Source: Rhizobium indicum
Lineage (GTDB): Bacteria > Pseudomonadota > Alphaproteobacteria > Rhizobiales > Rhizobiaceae
Length of the DNA stretch: 64,000 bases
NCBI RefSeq assembly: GCF_005862305.2
Contig: NZ_CP054021.1
Span: forward strand, 124,001-188,000
Direction: 5' to 3'
This document shows positions 1-8,276 of the stretch, piece by piece. The translations under genes were made by a program, and so were the position numbers. Each line of letters opens with the position of its first letter. Position 1 is the stretch's first letter. Under the pieces are notes generated by a model, which saw nothing but the letters and a program-made list of their open reading frames with translations, was not told the DNA's origin and did not search any database.

Positions 1-547
1 GATTGGCCTCTACGAGATCAGCCGCCGGCGCGAGGCCGGCCTCGACACCTCATGGAAGCATGCACTCGAGGTGCGACATTCGCCGGCGCTGCCAGCGATC
101 GTGGTGGTCGGGCTCATGCTCTGCGGCCTCTTCGTCGTCTGGCTGGTGACGGCACAGACGCTCTACAGCAATTTGCTCGGCGAGGTCTTTCCGCGCAGCA
201 TGGCGGATTTCTTCCGCCAGGTCTTCGGCACGTCAGAGGGCATGCAGCTGATCATCTGGGGCAATCTGATCGGCTTCGTCTTTGCGCTCGTCGTGCTGGC
301 GATGACGGTCATCACCTTTCCGCTGCTGCTCGACCGCGATGTCGGGGCAGTCGCTGCCGTCACGGCGTCGATCCGCGCGCTGGTTCTCAATCCGGTGCCG
401 GTGCTGCTCTGGGGCCTGATCGTCGCCGCGTTGCTCGTCATCGGCACGATCCCGGTCTTTGCCGGGCTTGCGCTGGTTATCCCGATCCTCGGCCATGCGA
501 CCTGGCATCTCTATCGCAAGCTGATTGCGCGGGAAGTCACAGCATAA
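1..547 (+). CDS. DUF2189 family membrane protein (5' end outside window)
   Basis: The frame is open from base 2 and the start lies upstream, so the GTG at 71 is internal. The visible 181 residues hold about four hydrophobic stretches: one after the HSPALPAI segment, a second around IIWGNLIGFVFALVVL, and a pair near the C-terminus separated by a short charged loop. This pattern and the ILGHATWHLYRK ending fit the DUF2189 family of integral membrane proteins, whose biochemical role is unknown. An inner membrane location is inferred. It ends 150 bases before the iron permease-like gene on the same strand. I am fairly sure of the family and make no claim about function. Confidence 0.8.
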   Translation, partial: IGLYEISRRREAGLDTSWKHALEVRHSPALPAIVVVGLMLCGLFVVWLVTAQTLYSNLLGEVFPRSMADFFRQVFGTSEGMQLIIWGNLIGFVFALVVLAMTVITFPLLLDRDVGAVAAVTASIRALVLNPVPVLLWGLIVAALLVIGTIPVFAGLALVIPILGHATWHLYRKLIAREVTA

Positions 548-641
548 CCACGGCCCTGCCTGCGGGGAATCCCGGAGATCCCTCAGGAAATCTCGGATCC
601 CTGGGGGAACCTCGATCCTGCCTCGGAGTTTGTTTTGCCGA

Positions 642-670
642 GAGCATGATGTCTCGTCGACATCATGCTC
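642..670. repeat. Perfect 12-bp inverted repeat upstream of the permease gene
   Basis: GAGCATGATGTC at 642-653 is mirrored exactly by GACATCATGCTC at 659-670 around a 5-base loop. It lies 28 bases before the likely permease start. It has no T-run, so it is a poor intrinsic terminator. It could be an operator, an mRNA-stabilising hairpin or a small dispersed rhizobial repeat. Confidence 0.7.
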
Positions 671-697
671 CGGAGACGTCGAGGGAGGATTCCAGAG

Positions 698-1171
698 GTG
701 ACGATGAAGCATCTGTTCGCCCGCTTCGCAACAAAGGTATCAGAATGGGCGGGAAAACCCGTCATCTTCATCCTGGCACTGATCGCCGTCGTCATCTGGG
801 CGGCACTCGGCCCCCTGTTCGATTATTCGGAAACCTGGCAGCTGGTCATCAATACCGGCACGACGATCGTCACTTTCCTGATGGTCTTCGTGCTGCAGAA
901 CGCCCAGACACGCGACACGCGGGCGATCCAGGCCAAGCTCAACGAAATCATCCTGACCAGCCATGCCGAAAACCGTTTCATCGGCATCGAGAATCTCGAC
1001 GAGGAGGAGCTGAAACGTCTCGACGAGCTGGTCGCCAAGGCGGCAAAGGGCAGGGGCGAGACGGAGGCTTGCAGGACATCGGAACCAACCGAAGCAGCAA
1101 ATGCGACACCGTCGAAAAAGGCGGAGGCGCGCAACCGACGGGTTTCAGCCAAGCCGGTGAAGCAGAGGTAG
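698..1171 (+). CDS. Low-affinity iron permease family protein
   Basis: A 157-residue membrane protein matching the small bacterial low-affinity iron permease family (Pfam Iron_permease type). Two hydrophobic helices are clear: residues about 18-35 (PVIFILALIAVVIWAALG) and 47-66 (LVINTGTTIVTFLMVFVLQ). They are followed by the family-typical QNAQTRDTRAIQAKLNE segment and a charged, Lys/Arg-rich cytoplasmic tail. The GTG at 698 is chosen because a GGAGG at about 684-688 sits 9 bases before it; ATG 704 is the alternative. Transport of ferrous iron is known for the fungal relatives and only inferred here. The last ~200 bases are duplicated, in broken form, at 2905-3105. Confidence 0.75.
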   Translation: MTMKHLFARFATKVSEWAGKPVIFILALIAVVIWAALGPLFDYSETWQLVINTGTTIVTFLMVFVLQNAQTRDTRAIQAKLNEIILTSHAENRFIGIENLDEEELKRLDELVAKAAKGRGETEACRTSEPTEAANATPSKKAEARNRRVSAKPVKQR

Positions 1172-1398
1172 AGATCGGTCGACTATTTTTATTGGGCTTA
1201 CCGACTGCCTGAGATCACAGTGCGGACATATTCTCCTTCTTGCTCTCCTGAGCTTGGGCATGTCCCCGGCAAGGAGAAGGGGGGCCGAACAAAGGAAATC
1301 CCGTGTCGCCGGGTCACGGGAGTCCTCACAGTATCGAAGTTTGGTTCTTGGGCAGGCGGCGTCATGAGATCACGATGCCGGCTACCATCGCAGCTGGA

Positions 1399-1836
1399 CT
1401 ATTCGACAACGGTGATATTCAGCACACCTTCATCGACATGGCCGTTTTTATCGGACGTGCGAACAACAATTCTGTCCTTGCCGACAAAGCCCTTGTCAGA
1501 CGTGTAGTACCCTACCGTGGCAAGCACCTTCGTACCATTGCACTTCTTATAATCGCCCTTGCCATTGGGGAATGCGAGTTCGCGCAGGCTCTCCACCTTG
1601 CCATGCTTCGGGGCCTCGCGGATGCGGACCTCTGGTACTACTTTCGCGCTGCAGTCAGGATTGAGGCTGAAGGCGACACCAAGCTTGGTGCGCTCACCGC
1701 TTGCCGCGGTGACATTTTTTTGATGACGCGACAATCCATCCGGACCGGTCGTCGTGCAACTCGTCAACGCTGCACTGACGCACATCGTGGCAACCGACAG
1801 AATAAATGCTTTCTTCACTAGAACCTCTGTTGTCAT
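1399..1836 (-). CDS. Small lipoprotein with an Ig/cadherin-like domain
   Basis: A protein of about 140 residues whose N-terminus (VKKAFILSVATMCVSAALTSC) is a lipoprotein signal peptide with an L-T-S-C lipobox, so it is probably membrane-anchored. GTG at 1818 is an alternative start to the ATG. The second half shows the APKHGKVE ... GFVGKDRIVV ... DKNGHVDEGVLNITV pattern of compact bacterial Ig-like (Big/cadherin-type) domains, which often mediate surface contacts. It is the last gene of a minus-strand cassette whose other members include two decayed reading frames. It looks intact. The exact role is unknown. Confidence 0.65.
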   Translation of the reverse strand: MTTEVLVKKAFILSVATMCVSAALTSCTTTGPDGLSRHQKNVTAASGERTKLGVAFSLNPDCSAKVVPEVRIREAPKHGKVESLRELAFPNGKGDYKKCNGTKVLATVGYYTSDKGFVGKDRIVVRTSDKNGHVDEGVLNITVVE

Positions 1837-1864
1837 TGTTGATCTCGTATTTTGGGCGCAGGCG

Positions 1865-2105
1865 TCACTGCGTCAGCGGCTGAATCTGGTCATAGCGAAT
1901 CGTGAACTCGTCGGACAAGGCCTCATCGCTCCCGCATCGCTTCCGATACGATCTCGGCCAACGGCGAATAGAGTTAATCAAGGATACGCCGGCTGCCGGT
2001 CTTGACCTTGACGCTGACGGACAAAGCTACGGTATTGGCTTCAGATGCATTCCGTACGATAAAGTCTGTCGTTTCCCGTGTGAACAGCGATGTCGGGTCT
2101 GCCAT
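1865..2105 (-). pseudogene. Small broken gene (nonsense plus frameshift) behind a strong SD
   Basis: An ATG at 2105 is preceded by a strong Shine-Dalgarno (AAAGGAGATATACC). The frame reads MADPTSLFTRETTDF ... GSRRILD and hits TAA at about codon 43. The same frame then continues sensibly (LYSPLAEIVSEAMRE), and a +1 shift joins DEALSDEFTIRYDQIQPLTQ, ending in TGA at 1865-1867, 29 bases before the lipoprotein gene. The simplest reading is an ancestral protein of about 79 residues with one GAA-to-TAA change and one frameshift. The 42-residue first part could still be made. I do not recognise the family. Confidence 0.4.
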
Positions 2106-2124
2106 GGTATATCTCCTTTGAAAT

Positions 2125-2448
2125 TTAGCCGTTTTCAATTAAATAGATGACCAGAGCGGTCCAAGCTGAGCCAAGTACAAATACTACAGACCAGATACAC
2201 ATTAGCTGCTTTACTACACCATCCCTATTCCTCAAATAAATCAAGAATCCGGAAAGTATCATCAGCGGATAAACCTGTGGAGATATCAATATCATTTCTA
2301 CTAAATGGCCATTAAACCGAACAATATCGGAAAGTTCTTCGTATGTGCTATCGTAATATGCTGACTGCCTGAAAAGGCAGTAAAAAACAATAAAATAAGC
2401 GAAAGACAATATTATCATTGATCTTCTTGCTATGTGAATTTTATTCAC
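2125..2448 (-). CDS. Small hypothetical inner-membrane protein
   Basis: A protein of 107 residues with a GTG start (MNKIHIARRSM). Three hydrophobic stretches are visible: about residues 11-27 (MIILSFAYFIVFYCLF), 51-71 (MILISPQVYPLMILSGFLIYL) and 84-103. Its base composition is clearly more AT-rich than the surrounding chromosome, suggesting acquired DNA. It starts 2 bases after the stop of the decayed gene upstream and ends 19 bases before the next broken gene, so all belong to one minus-strand transcription unit. No family is recognised. Confidence 0.55.
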   Translation of the reverse strand: MNKIHIARRSMIILSFAYFIVFYCLFRQSAYYDSTYEELSDIVRFNGHLVEMILISPQVYPLMILSGFLIYLRNRDGVVKQLMCIWSVVFVLGSAWTALVIYLIENG

Positions 2449-2450
2449 GC

Positions 2451-2820
2451 TTATTTCCCCGCAATAGATACGCTATTCGACAGTGGTTTGAGTAATCCGT
2501 TGCCGAAGCGAACGAAGGATTCGGAACATCGGACAAAAAGAAATGTGTCAGCCGCGAGTACAACCATTTCATTATGCAAATCAGGCGGGACATTGAAAGG
2601 TTGCGCAACCACGCAAAGAAGCAGGAACAAAAAGTGGAACGGCGATCTCGGTATTCTTCTCGAGCATAGGCAGGACCAATGAAGTCGGCAGCAGCGTCCC
2701 CGAGGAAGGATAAGCGACGTCGATCGAAGAAGGAATGCTTTTCAGATTGATCGCAGCGTCCTTTGCAGGGCTAAAGTCTTTTGCTTTGCGCCACTCCCGC
2801 CAAAAATAGTGACGATGCTA
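2451..2820 (-). pseudogene. Truncated, frameshifted remnant of an unknown protein
   Basis: On the minus strand the frame from about 2817 reads YFWREWRKAKDFSPAKDAA ... SIPSSIDVAYPSSG ... EKNTEIAVPLFVPASL and stops at TGA near 2570. Removing one base in TTTCAATG lets the neighbouring frame continue as VPPDLHNEMVVLAADTFLF ... GLLKPLSNSVSIAGK to TAA at 2451, 2 bases before the GTG of the next gene. The joined protein looks like genuine coding sequence, but it has a frameshift and lacks a 5' end: an in-frame TAG lies at 2818-2820 and no start is seen. Its truncated side lies just before the duplicated permease fragment. Family unknown. Confidence 0.45.
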
Positions 2821-2904
2821 TGGGACGTGCTGACTTACTTCTTTCCAAGCGGTCGGCCAGAACCACGCTTTTCTGATCTCCCGGTGGGCTTCAGCCAAAA
2901 GAGC

Positions 2905-3111
2905 CTGAGCATCCATGCCGAGAACGTTTCATCGCATCGAAAATCTCGACGAGGAAGAGCTGAAACGACTCGACGAGTTGGTCGCCAAGGCCGCCAAAGG
3001 CGGGGAGCGGAGGCAGCGAATGCGGAACCGTCGAAAAAGGCGGAGGCACGCAAGCGTCCTGTGGCTGCCAAAGCGCCGAAGCAAAAACAACGGCCGCTTG
3101 AGAAAAGCTAG
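2905..3111 (+). pseudogene. Second, frameshifted copy of the iron-permease gene 3' end
   Basis: This stretch aligns with 955-1171 of the intact permease gene on the same strand. Shared blocks are HAEN, then IENLDEEELKRLDELVAKAAKG, then PSKKAEAR and the basic tail. The copy has lost single bases near GAACGTTTCATC and about 30 bases in the middle, so the pieces fall in two different frames: HAEN and the tail share one, and ENLDEEELKRLDELVAKAAK is in another. No membrane helices precede it. It is a non-functional partial duplicate. Confidence 0.75.
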
Positions 3112-3170
3112 ACTATGAAATACAATCGGCAATTATATTGAGTTCATTAAATCCAACTCCGTAGGGGAAA

Positions 3171-3572
3171 ATGAACGACTCCCTTCTTAGAGAGCCGCAG
3201 GTCGAGCTGTTCTTTCAGGCTTATTTCATAGGAATGGCGTTAGGTCATTTGCCATTTTTCTTCGACGATATCGGCTTTATCGCGTTTATTCCAAAGTTTA
3301 TTGTTTCGCTGCCAATCGTTTTTATATTATTTATTTTTTATCGCGTTAAATACAGTGAAATAAATTCACGGCCAGTTCTTTGGTCATTTATCATTTTTAT
3401 AGCAATTTTATTGCTGATCACGGCGGCTTTCTTGCTGTTGTCAGGTGGCAGCATTCAAAGGCTGACCTTATTAGCTTTTTTCTTAGTCATTTCCCTGCCT
3501 TCTGTCTTCGTCGCCTGCATGTACTTTACAGTTATGATCAGGCTGCGACTGAGGGGAAAAGCCGTCCGATAG
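3171..3572 (+). CDS. Hypothetical membrane protein, four predicted helices
   Basis: A protein of 133 residues, ATG preceded by AGGGG. Hydrophobic segments at about 15-33, 38-56, 65-88 and 97-124 suggest an inner-membrane protein with a short basic C-terminus (RLRLRGKAVR). The DNA is noticeably AT-rich compared with its neighbours, like 2125-2448, so it may belong to the same acquired block. No family recognised. Confidence 0.55.
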   Translation: MNDSLLREPQVELFFQAYFIGMALGHLPFFFDDIGFIAFIPKFIVSLPIVFILFIFYRVKYSEINSRPVLWSFIIFIAILLLITAAFLLLSGGSIQRLTLLAFFLVISLPSVFVACMYFTVMIRLRLRGKAVR

Positions 3573-3604
3573 ATTCTCGATGGAGAGGTATGCCGGCAGA
3601 AAAA

Positions 3605-3624
3605 CGGCGCCTGCAAGGGCGCCG
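3605..3624 (-). terminator. Intrinsic terminator of purB
   Basis: CGGCGCC/GGCGCCG stem around a 6-base loop, followed on the minus strand by five T residues. It lies 38 bases past the purB stop. Next to it on the gene side is a direct repeat of CGCTATATCGTTG (3623-3635 and 3639-3651). Confidence 0.8.
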
Positions 3625-3662
3625 CTATATCGTTGGCCGCTATATCGTTGATTGCAGATCGC

Positions 3663-4970
3663 TCAGGCGTTGCCGAAGACGCGGCGGAAGATCGTGTCGA
3701 CGTGTTTGGTGTGGTAGCCGAGGTCGAATTTTTCGCGGATGTCCTCTTCCGACAGTGCGGCGCGGACTTCCGCATCAGCAAGCAACTCCTCCAGGAAATC
3801 CTTGCCCTGTTCCCAGACCTTCATAGCGTTGCGCTGGACGAGGCGGTAGGCGTCCTCGCGGGAGGTGCCGGCCTGGGTCAGTGCCAGCAGGACACGCTGC
3901 GAATGGACGAGGCCGCGGAATTTGTTGAGGTTCTTTTCCATGTTCTCGGGATAAACCAGCAGCTTCTCGATGACGCCGGCAAGCCGCGACAGGGCGAAAT
4001 CGAGCGTCACGGTGGCATCGGGGCCGATCATGCGCTCGACCGAGGAGTGGGAGATATCGCGCTCGTGCCAGAGGGCGACGTTTTCCATGGCCGGCATGGC
4101 ATAGGAGCGGACCATGCGGGCAAGACCGGTCAGGTTTTCGGTCAGAACCGGGTTGCGCTTGTGCGGCATGGCCGAGGAGCCTTTCTGGCCGGGCGAGAAA
4201 TATTCCTCGGCTTCGAGCACCTCGGTGCGCTGCAGGTGGCGGATCTCGGTTGCCAGCCGCTCGATCGACGAGGCGACGACGCCGAGGGTGGCGAAATACA
4301 TGGCGTGGCGGTCACGCGGGATGACCTGCGTCGAAACCGGCTCGGCCTTTAGGCCAAGGGCCTCGGCGACATGTTCCTCGACGCGCGGATCGATATTGGC
4401 GAAGGTGCCGACGGCGCCCGAGATGGCGCAGGTCGCGACTTCCTCGCGGGCGGCGACGAGGCGCTGGCGGCAGCGCTCGAATTCGGCATAGGCGAGCGCC
4501 AGCTTGACGCCGAAGGTGGTGGGCTCGGCATGGATGCCGTGCGAACGGCCGATGGTGACGGTGTCCTTGTGTTCGAAGGCGCGGGTTTTCAGCGCCTCGA
4601 GCAGGCGATCGATATCGGCAAGCAGGATGTCGGTGGCGCGGACCAGCTGGACGTTGAAGCAAGTGTCGAGCACGTCGGACGAGGTCATGCCCTGGTGGAC
4701 GAAGCGCGCATCCGGGCCGACGATCTCGGCGAGGTGGGTGAGGAAGGCGATGACGTCATGTTTGGTGACGGCCTCGATCTCATCGATGCGGTCGACGTCA
4801 AAGGTGGCGGCGCCGCCTTTCTCCCAGATCGTCTTTGCCGCCGATTTCGGGATGACGCCGAGTTCGGCCAGCGCGTCGCAGGCATGCGCCTCGATCTCGA
4901 ACCAGATGCGGAACTTGGTTTCGGGAGACCAGATGTCGACCATTTCGGGCCGGGAATAACGCGGGATCAT
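3663..4970 (-). CDS. purB: Adenylosuccinate lyase
   Basis: A 435-residue cytosolic enzyme that cleaves SAICAR and adenylosuccinate to release fumarate, used twice in purine synthesis. It has the fumarase/aspartase superfamily signature GSSAMPHKRNP with the mobile catalytic loop serines, plus TSSDVLDT and GRSHGIHAEPTTFG with the conserved His. The ATG at 4970 (MIPRYSRPEMVDIW) is chosen because purB proteins begin this way; the longer frame upstream has no family similarity. It stands alone, ends at a good terminator, and converges with the membrane protein at 3171-3572. Confidence 0.97.
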   Translation of the reverse strand: MIPRYSRPEMVDIWSPETKFRIWFEIEAHACDALAELGVIPKSAAKTIWEKGGAATFDVDRIDEIEAVTKHDVIAFLTHLAEIVGPDARFVHQGMTSSDVLDTCFNVQLVRATDILLADIDRLLEALKTRAFEHKDTVTIGRSHGIHAEPTTFGVKLALAYAEFERCRQRLVAAREEVATCAISGAVGTFANIDPRVEEHVAEALGLKAEPVSTQVIPRDRHAMYFATLGVVASSIERLATEIRHLQRTEVLEAEEYFSPGQKGSSAMPHKRNPVLTENLTGLARMVRSYAMPAMENVALWHERDISHSSVERMIGPDATVTLDFALSRLAGVIEKLLVYPENMEKNLNKFRGLVHSQRVLLALTQAGTSREDAYRLVQRNAMKVWEQGKDFLEELLADAEVRAALSEEDIREKFDLGYHTKHVDTIFRRVFGNA

Positions 4971-5028
4971 GGGCGGCTGCCTTTCAAGAGGTTTGTTAGC
5001 GCCCCTGTAGCAAAGACGGGCGGCAATC

Positions 5029-5544
5029 TCAACGCATGCGTTTGGCAAGATGATAGCTGCTTGCGACAAGACAGACGAGGCCGAGCGGCAGGAAGAGGCG
5101 CAGGCCGATCACCAGGAACTGGTAGACGGCGCTGATACTGGTGAAGACGAACTGGAAAGCCCAGACGATACTGCCGAAGGGGGCGTGCCAGCGCGAATAG
5201 AACATCCGGTATTCCATGGCGAAGAGGAAAGCGGTCATCAGGATCGTGGCCGCTGTCAGCGTCACGAAAAAAGCGGCAAAACGCGTTTCCAGCGGCCTGT
5301 CAAAGGCGAGGAAGCGGGCGACCGGCAGGGCGAACGGCCAGGCAAACAGGCCGCCGGCGAAATAGAGTGCGGCGATCTCGGCAAGGCGGCTCGTCTGCAG
5401 GCCGTTGCGCAGGTAAAGGCCGAGCATGGCGGCGGCAAGCATCTGCATGCCCCAAAGGAACGCGCCGGCGATCAGATCGGGGTAGGGCGGCCGTGCAGCT
5501 CTTAGACGATCCATCCGGGGGCGATCCGTCCTCGGGCGATCCAT
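5029..5544 (-). CDS. Hypothetical four-helix membrane protein
   Basis: A protein of 171 residues. The ATG at 5544 lies 2 bases after the stop of the DUF2259 gene, suggesting translational coupling; ATG 5514 is an alternative. A repetitive basic N-terminus (MDRPRTDRPRMDRLRAARPP) comes before hydrophobic segments at about 24-45, 51-72, 83-105 and 130-160. It ends in a short basic tail. It is probably an inner-membrane protein co-transcribed with the secreted DUF2259 gene and rpe. No family name is certain. Confidence 0.65.
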   Translation of the reverse strand: MDRPRTDRPRMDRLRAARPPYPDLIAGAFLWGMQMLAAAMLGLYLRNGLQTSRLAEIAALYFAGGLFAWPFALPVARFLAFDRPLETRFAAFFVTLTAATILMTAFLFAMEYRMFYSRWHAPFGSIVWAFQFVFTSISAVYQFLVIGLRLFLPLGLVCLVASSYHLAKRMR

Positions 5545-5546
5545 GT

Positions 5547-6272
5547 TCAGGGATGAACCGGAACGGCGATCCAGCGTCCGTTCCTGTCGGCATCGAAGGC
5601 CAGGACGAGGGCGATGTGAACCTGGTTTCCGCCTTCCGGCTGATAGACCACGGCGCCGCCGATCCGGTATTCGACGGAACATACGCGCTCGGCCGGAACT
5701 GCGGTGGCCTGGCGCGCCGCCTGCCGGTTCGGAGCGCCTTCCTTCTCGATCATCTGCAGGCTGAAGCCGATGACCCGCTTGTCGACTGCAGCGCAATCCT
5801 TCGGCGTTGGTACCGGCATCTCGCCGAGCGAGAGCGTATAGGGCGATTTCGGCGGGCCGTCGGTCGCAAGTGTCGTGTAGCGGATCGTCTTCGAAGGGGA
5901 GCCGAGTTCGGTCGGCGGATTGAAGGCGGCGATCAGGCCGGGATTGGTCAGGAGATCGTATTTGTCCATCTGGCTGCGCGCCGCCGTCAGGTTCTGCCGC
6001 CGCGCCTTGGAAAGATTGGCATCCTTGTCGGTCAGCTCCGTGTGGAAGGGCGTGCCCTCGAGATAGTGGCCGTCTTCAGTATCGATGAAATAGGTGTTGG
6101 AGTAGGGAAGGTTGCCGCTCTCCTGGATGCCGAACTCCTGAAATCCGAAGACCTTGCCGTCGGCGGAAAAGCCGATCGGCTGGATATTGGCGATGTCGCC
6201 GGCAAGCGACAGGCCGGGCAGGCCGGCAAATGCGACGGCAAGCATGCCACCGATAATCAGACGTTTCTTCAT
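5547..6272 (-). CDS. Secreted DUF2259 family protein
   Basis: A protein of 241 residues with a clear Sec signal peptide ([25 protein letters not shown], cleavage likely after LSLA), so periplasmic or exported. The [21 protein letters not shown] block and the tail with [16 protein letters not shown] match the DUF2259 'predicted secreted protein' group of alphaproteobacteria. Function is not known. It overlaps the end of rpe by 4 bases (6269-6272) and is followed closely by a membrane protein, so the three form one unit. Confidence 0.8.
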   Translation of the reverse strand: MKKRLIIGGMLAVAFAGLPGLSLAGDIANIQPIGFSADGKVFGFQEFGIQESGNLPYSNTYFIDTEDGHYLEGTPFHTELTDKDANLSKARRQNLTAARSQMDKYDLLTNPGLIAAFNPPTELGSPSKTIRYTTLATDGPPKSPYTLSLGEMPVPTPKDCAAVDKRVIGFSLQMIEKEGAPNRQAARQATAVPAERVCSVEYRIGGAVVYQPEGGNQVHIALVLAFDADRNGRWIAVPVHP

Positions 6273-6946
6273 GCTCGTGCCCCTTCGGCTGCCTGACGCA
6301 GATCGGCGACAGTCCGGCGATAATCCTCGACCGTATCGCCCTTGAAAATTGCCGAGCCGGCGACGAGAACGTTGCCGCCCGCCCGCGCGATATCAGGCGC
6401 CGTTTCCACCGTGACGCCGCCGTCGACCTCGAGCTCGATCGGCCGATCACCGATCAGTGACTTCGCCGCCGCGATCTTCTTCGCCATCGCCGGAATGAAC
6501 TTCTGCCCACCGAAGCCGGGATTGACCGACATGATCAGGATGAGATCGACATCGTCGAGCACGTTCTCGATGGCGCTGAGCGGTGTCGCCGGATTGATCG
6601 TCACCCCGACCTTCTTGCCGAGATTGCGGATAGTCTGCAGCGAGCGGTGCAGATGCGGTCCGGCTTCGGCATGGACGGTGATACGGTCACAGCCGGCCTT
6701 GGCGAAGGCTTCGAGATAGTCGTCGACCGGGGAGATCATCAGGTGGCAGTCGAAGGTGGCTGACGTATAGGAGCGCAGCGACTTGATGACATCGGGGCCG
6801 AAGGAGATGTTCGGCACGAAATGGCCGTCCATCACGTCGAGATGGATCCAGTCGGCGCCGGCGGCCGTCACGTCGCGGACCTCCTCGCCGAGCCTGGCGA
6901 AATCCGCCGCGAGGATCGAGGGGGCAATGCGAATGGGCAGCGTCAT
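6269..6946 (-). CDS. rpe: Ribulose-phosphate 3-epimerase
   Basis: A 225-residue TIM-barrel enzyme interconverting ribulose 5-phosphate and xylulose 5-phosphate in the pentose phosphate and Calvin pathways. Visible family motifs are [35 protein letters not shown] (metal-binding His and Asp), [12 protein letters not shown] and ELEVDGGV with the second catalytic Asp. ATG 6946 is used; a TTG just before it is less likely. It is the first gene of a short minus-strand unit with the secreted DUF2259 gene. Confidence 0.97.
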   Translation of the reverse strand: MTLPIRIAPSILAADFARLGEEVRDVTAAGADWIHLDVMDGHFVPNISFGPDVIKSLRSYTSATFDCHLMISPVDDYLEAFAKAGCDRITVHAEAGPHLHRSLQTIRNLGKKVGVTINPATPLSAIENVLDDVDLILIMSVNPGFGGQKFIPAMAKKIAAAKSLIGDRPIELEVDGGVTVETAPDIARAGGNVLVAGSAIFKGDTVEDYRRTVADLRQAAEGARA

Positions 6947-7010
6947 CAAATCTTACTCCGTATGGGCCGCCATTTGAGCGCGGGGCCCGAATTCAAGGCT
7001 GGCGCGCCGC

Positions 7011-8093
7011 TCATTGCGTCGGCGCGGCAGGTGGAAAAAAGCCGTTGCCCCGCCATTCGAGCAGGCGGTAGGGATTTTGCGAAAGTTCATGCGCGCCGGT
7101 GAAGGCGATAGCGCCGACCGGCGTCTGGAATGTCGTGCCGAGAAGCGTCTCCTGGAGGGGCTTGCCCGCCGCAGCGGCGGCTTGTCCCGCCTGGCCGGCA
7201 ATGAGGGCGGCGGCCAGCGACGGCAGGACATAACCTTCCGGCTCGATGCCTTTGGCGCGCAGCGCGTCGGCCGCAGCCGTGCCTTCCGGCAGGATGGCGG
7301 ATTCGGGCAGGGCGACGGCGCGTACGCCTGAATCAAGCGGCAGCGGCTGGTCGGCAGCGCGCATGGCATCGCCGCCGAGGATGGAGAGCTGGATGTTCTC
7401 GGCCTTGGCGTCGCGGGCGATGACGGCGACGTCGTTGCGGTCGCCGCCGATGAAGACCCTGGTGGCGCCGGCCCGTTTCAGGCGGCGGACGAGGGCAATC
7501 TGCTGTTCCTGTCCCGGCCGGTAGGTATCGGTAAAGACTGGCTTCAGGCCGTTCTGCTCCAGCGCATTGCGCACCGCTTCCGTCAGTTCGCGGCCATGAA
7601 TGGTGCCGTCCTCGATCAGGGCGATCGGATCGGCGGCCCAGTCCTTCAGGATCACCTCGATGACCTTTGCCGCCTCGGCACCGTCGGCGGGCGCCGCGCG
7701 GAAAAGCGGCCAGCCGTTCTTCAACGCATCCTCCATGAGGATGTGGGAGCGCACGGAGACGGTGATCGCGGGGATATTGGCATCCTTCAGCTTCGGCAGC
7801 GCGTCTTCCAGCGTCTCGCTGCAGAGAAAGCCGACCGCGACCTGCACCTTGGCATTGACAAGCGCATCGGCGACCGCGGCACCACTATTCTCCTCGCAGG
7901 TCTCGTTGATGGCGACGAGAGTATTTCCGGACTGCTGGATCTCGAAACCGGCGCCGGCGGCAATCTGGGCGCCGAGGAGGGCGAGCGGGCCGTTCTGAGG
8001 GGCGACGACGCCGATCGTCACGCCGGCCGCATGGCTTTCAGCCGCCGCTCCCAGCAGCGCCAGAAAGGCTGCTATGCCACGCAGGTTGATCAT
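7011..8093 (-). CDS. Branched-chain amino-acid-type periplasmic binding protein
   Basis: A 360-residue protein with a signal peptide (MINLRGIAAFLALLGAAAESHAA) and the layout of the Peripla_BP_6 / LivJ class: GVVAPQNGPLALLGAQIAAGA near the N-terminus and a VAVGFLCSETLEDALP block that lines the ligand pocket in relatives. No permease or ATPase genes are adjacent, so it is an orphan component whose ligand cannot be predicted. The transcript start region is shared with the divergent flavin reductase gene. Confidence 0.85.
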   Translation of the reverse strand: MINLRGIAAFLALLGAAAESHAAGVTIGVVAPQNGPLALLGAQIAAGAGFEIQQSGNTLVAINETCEENSGAAVADALVNAKVQVAVGFLCSETLEDALPKLKDANIPAITVSVRSHILMEDALKNGWPLFRAAPADGAEAAKVIEVILKDWAADPIALIEDGTIHGRELTEAVRNALEQNGLKPVFTDTYRPGQEQQIALVRRLKRAGATRVFIGGDRNDVAVIARDAKAENIQLSILGGDAMRAADQPLPLDSGVRAVALPESAILPEGTAAADALRAKGIEPEGYVLPSLAAALIAGQAGQAAAAAGKPLQETLLGTTFQTPVGAIAFTGAHELSQNPYRLLEWRGNGFFPPAAPTQ

Positions 8094-8276
8094 GAAAGGC
8101 GGAGATCCCTAGCCATCGTCCATGCCCTTTTATCCGCAAGGCCGCGATCGTCAAAGAAAAACAAGCGCAACACAGCGCTTTTCACCGGTCCTATTGTAGA
8201 AAAGGTAACCGATGCTCGCCATATTGGCGCGATAGCAAGTCGATCCAGACAGAGTAAGCGCGTATGGGAGAAGCAG

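Noticed and set aside
2434..2682. An 82-codon plus-strand frame in the cassette spacer
   Set aside because: It is antisense to the decayed minus-strand gene, which reads as better protein in two joined frames.
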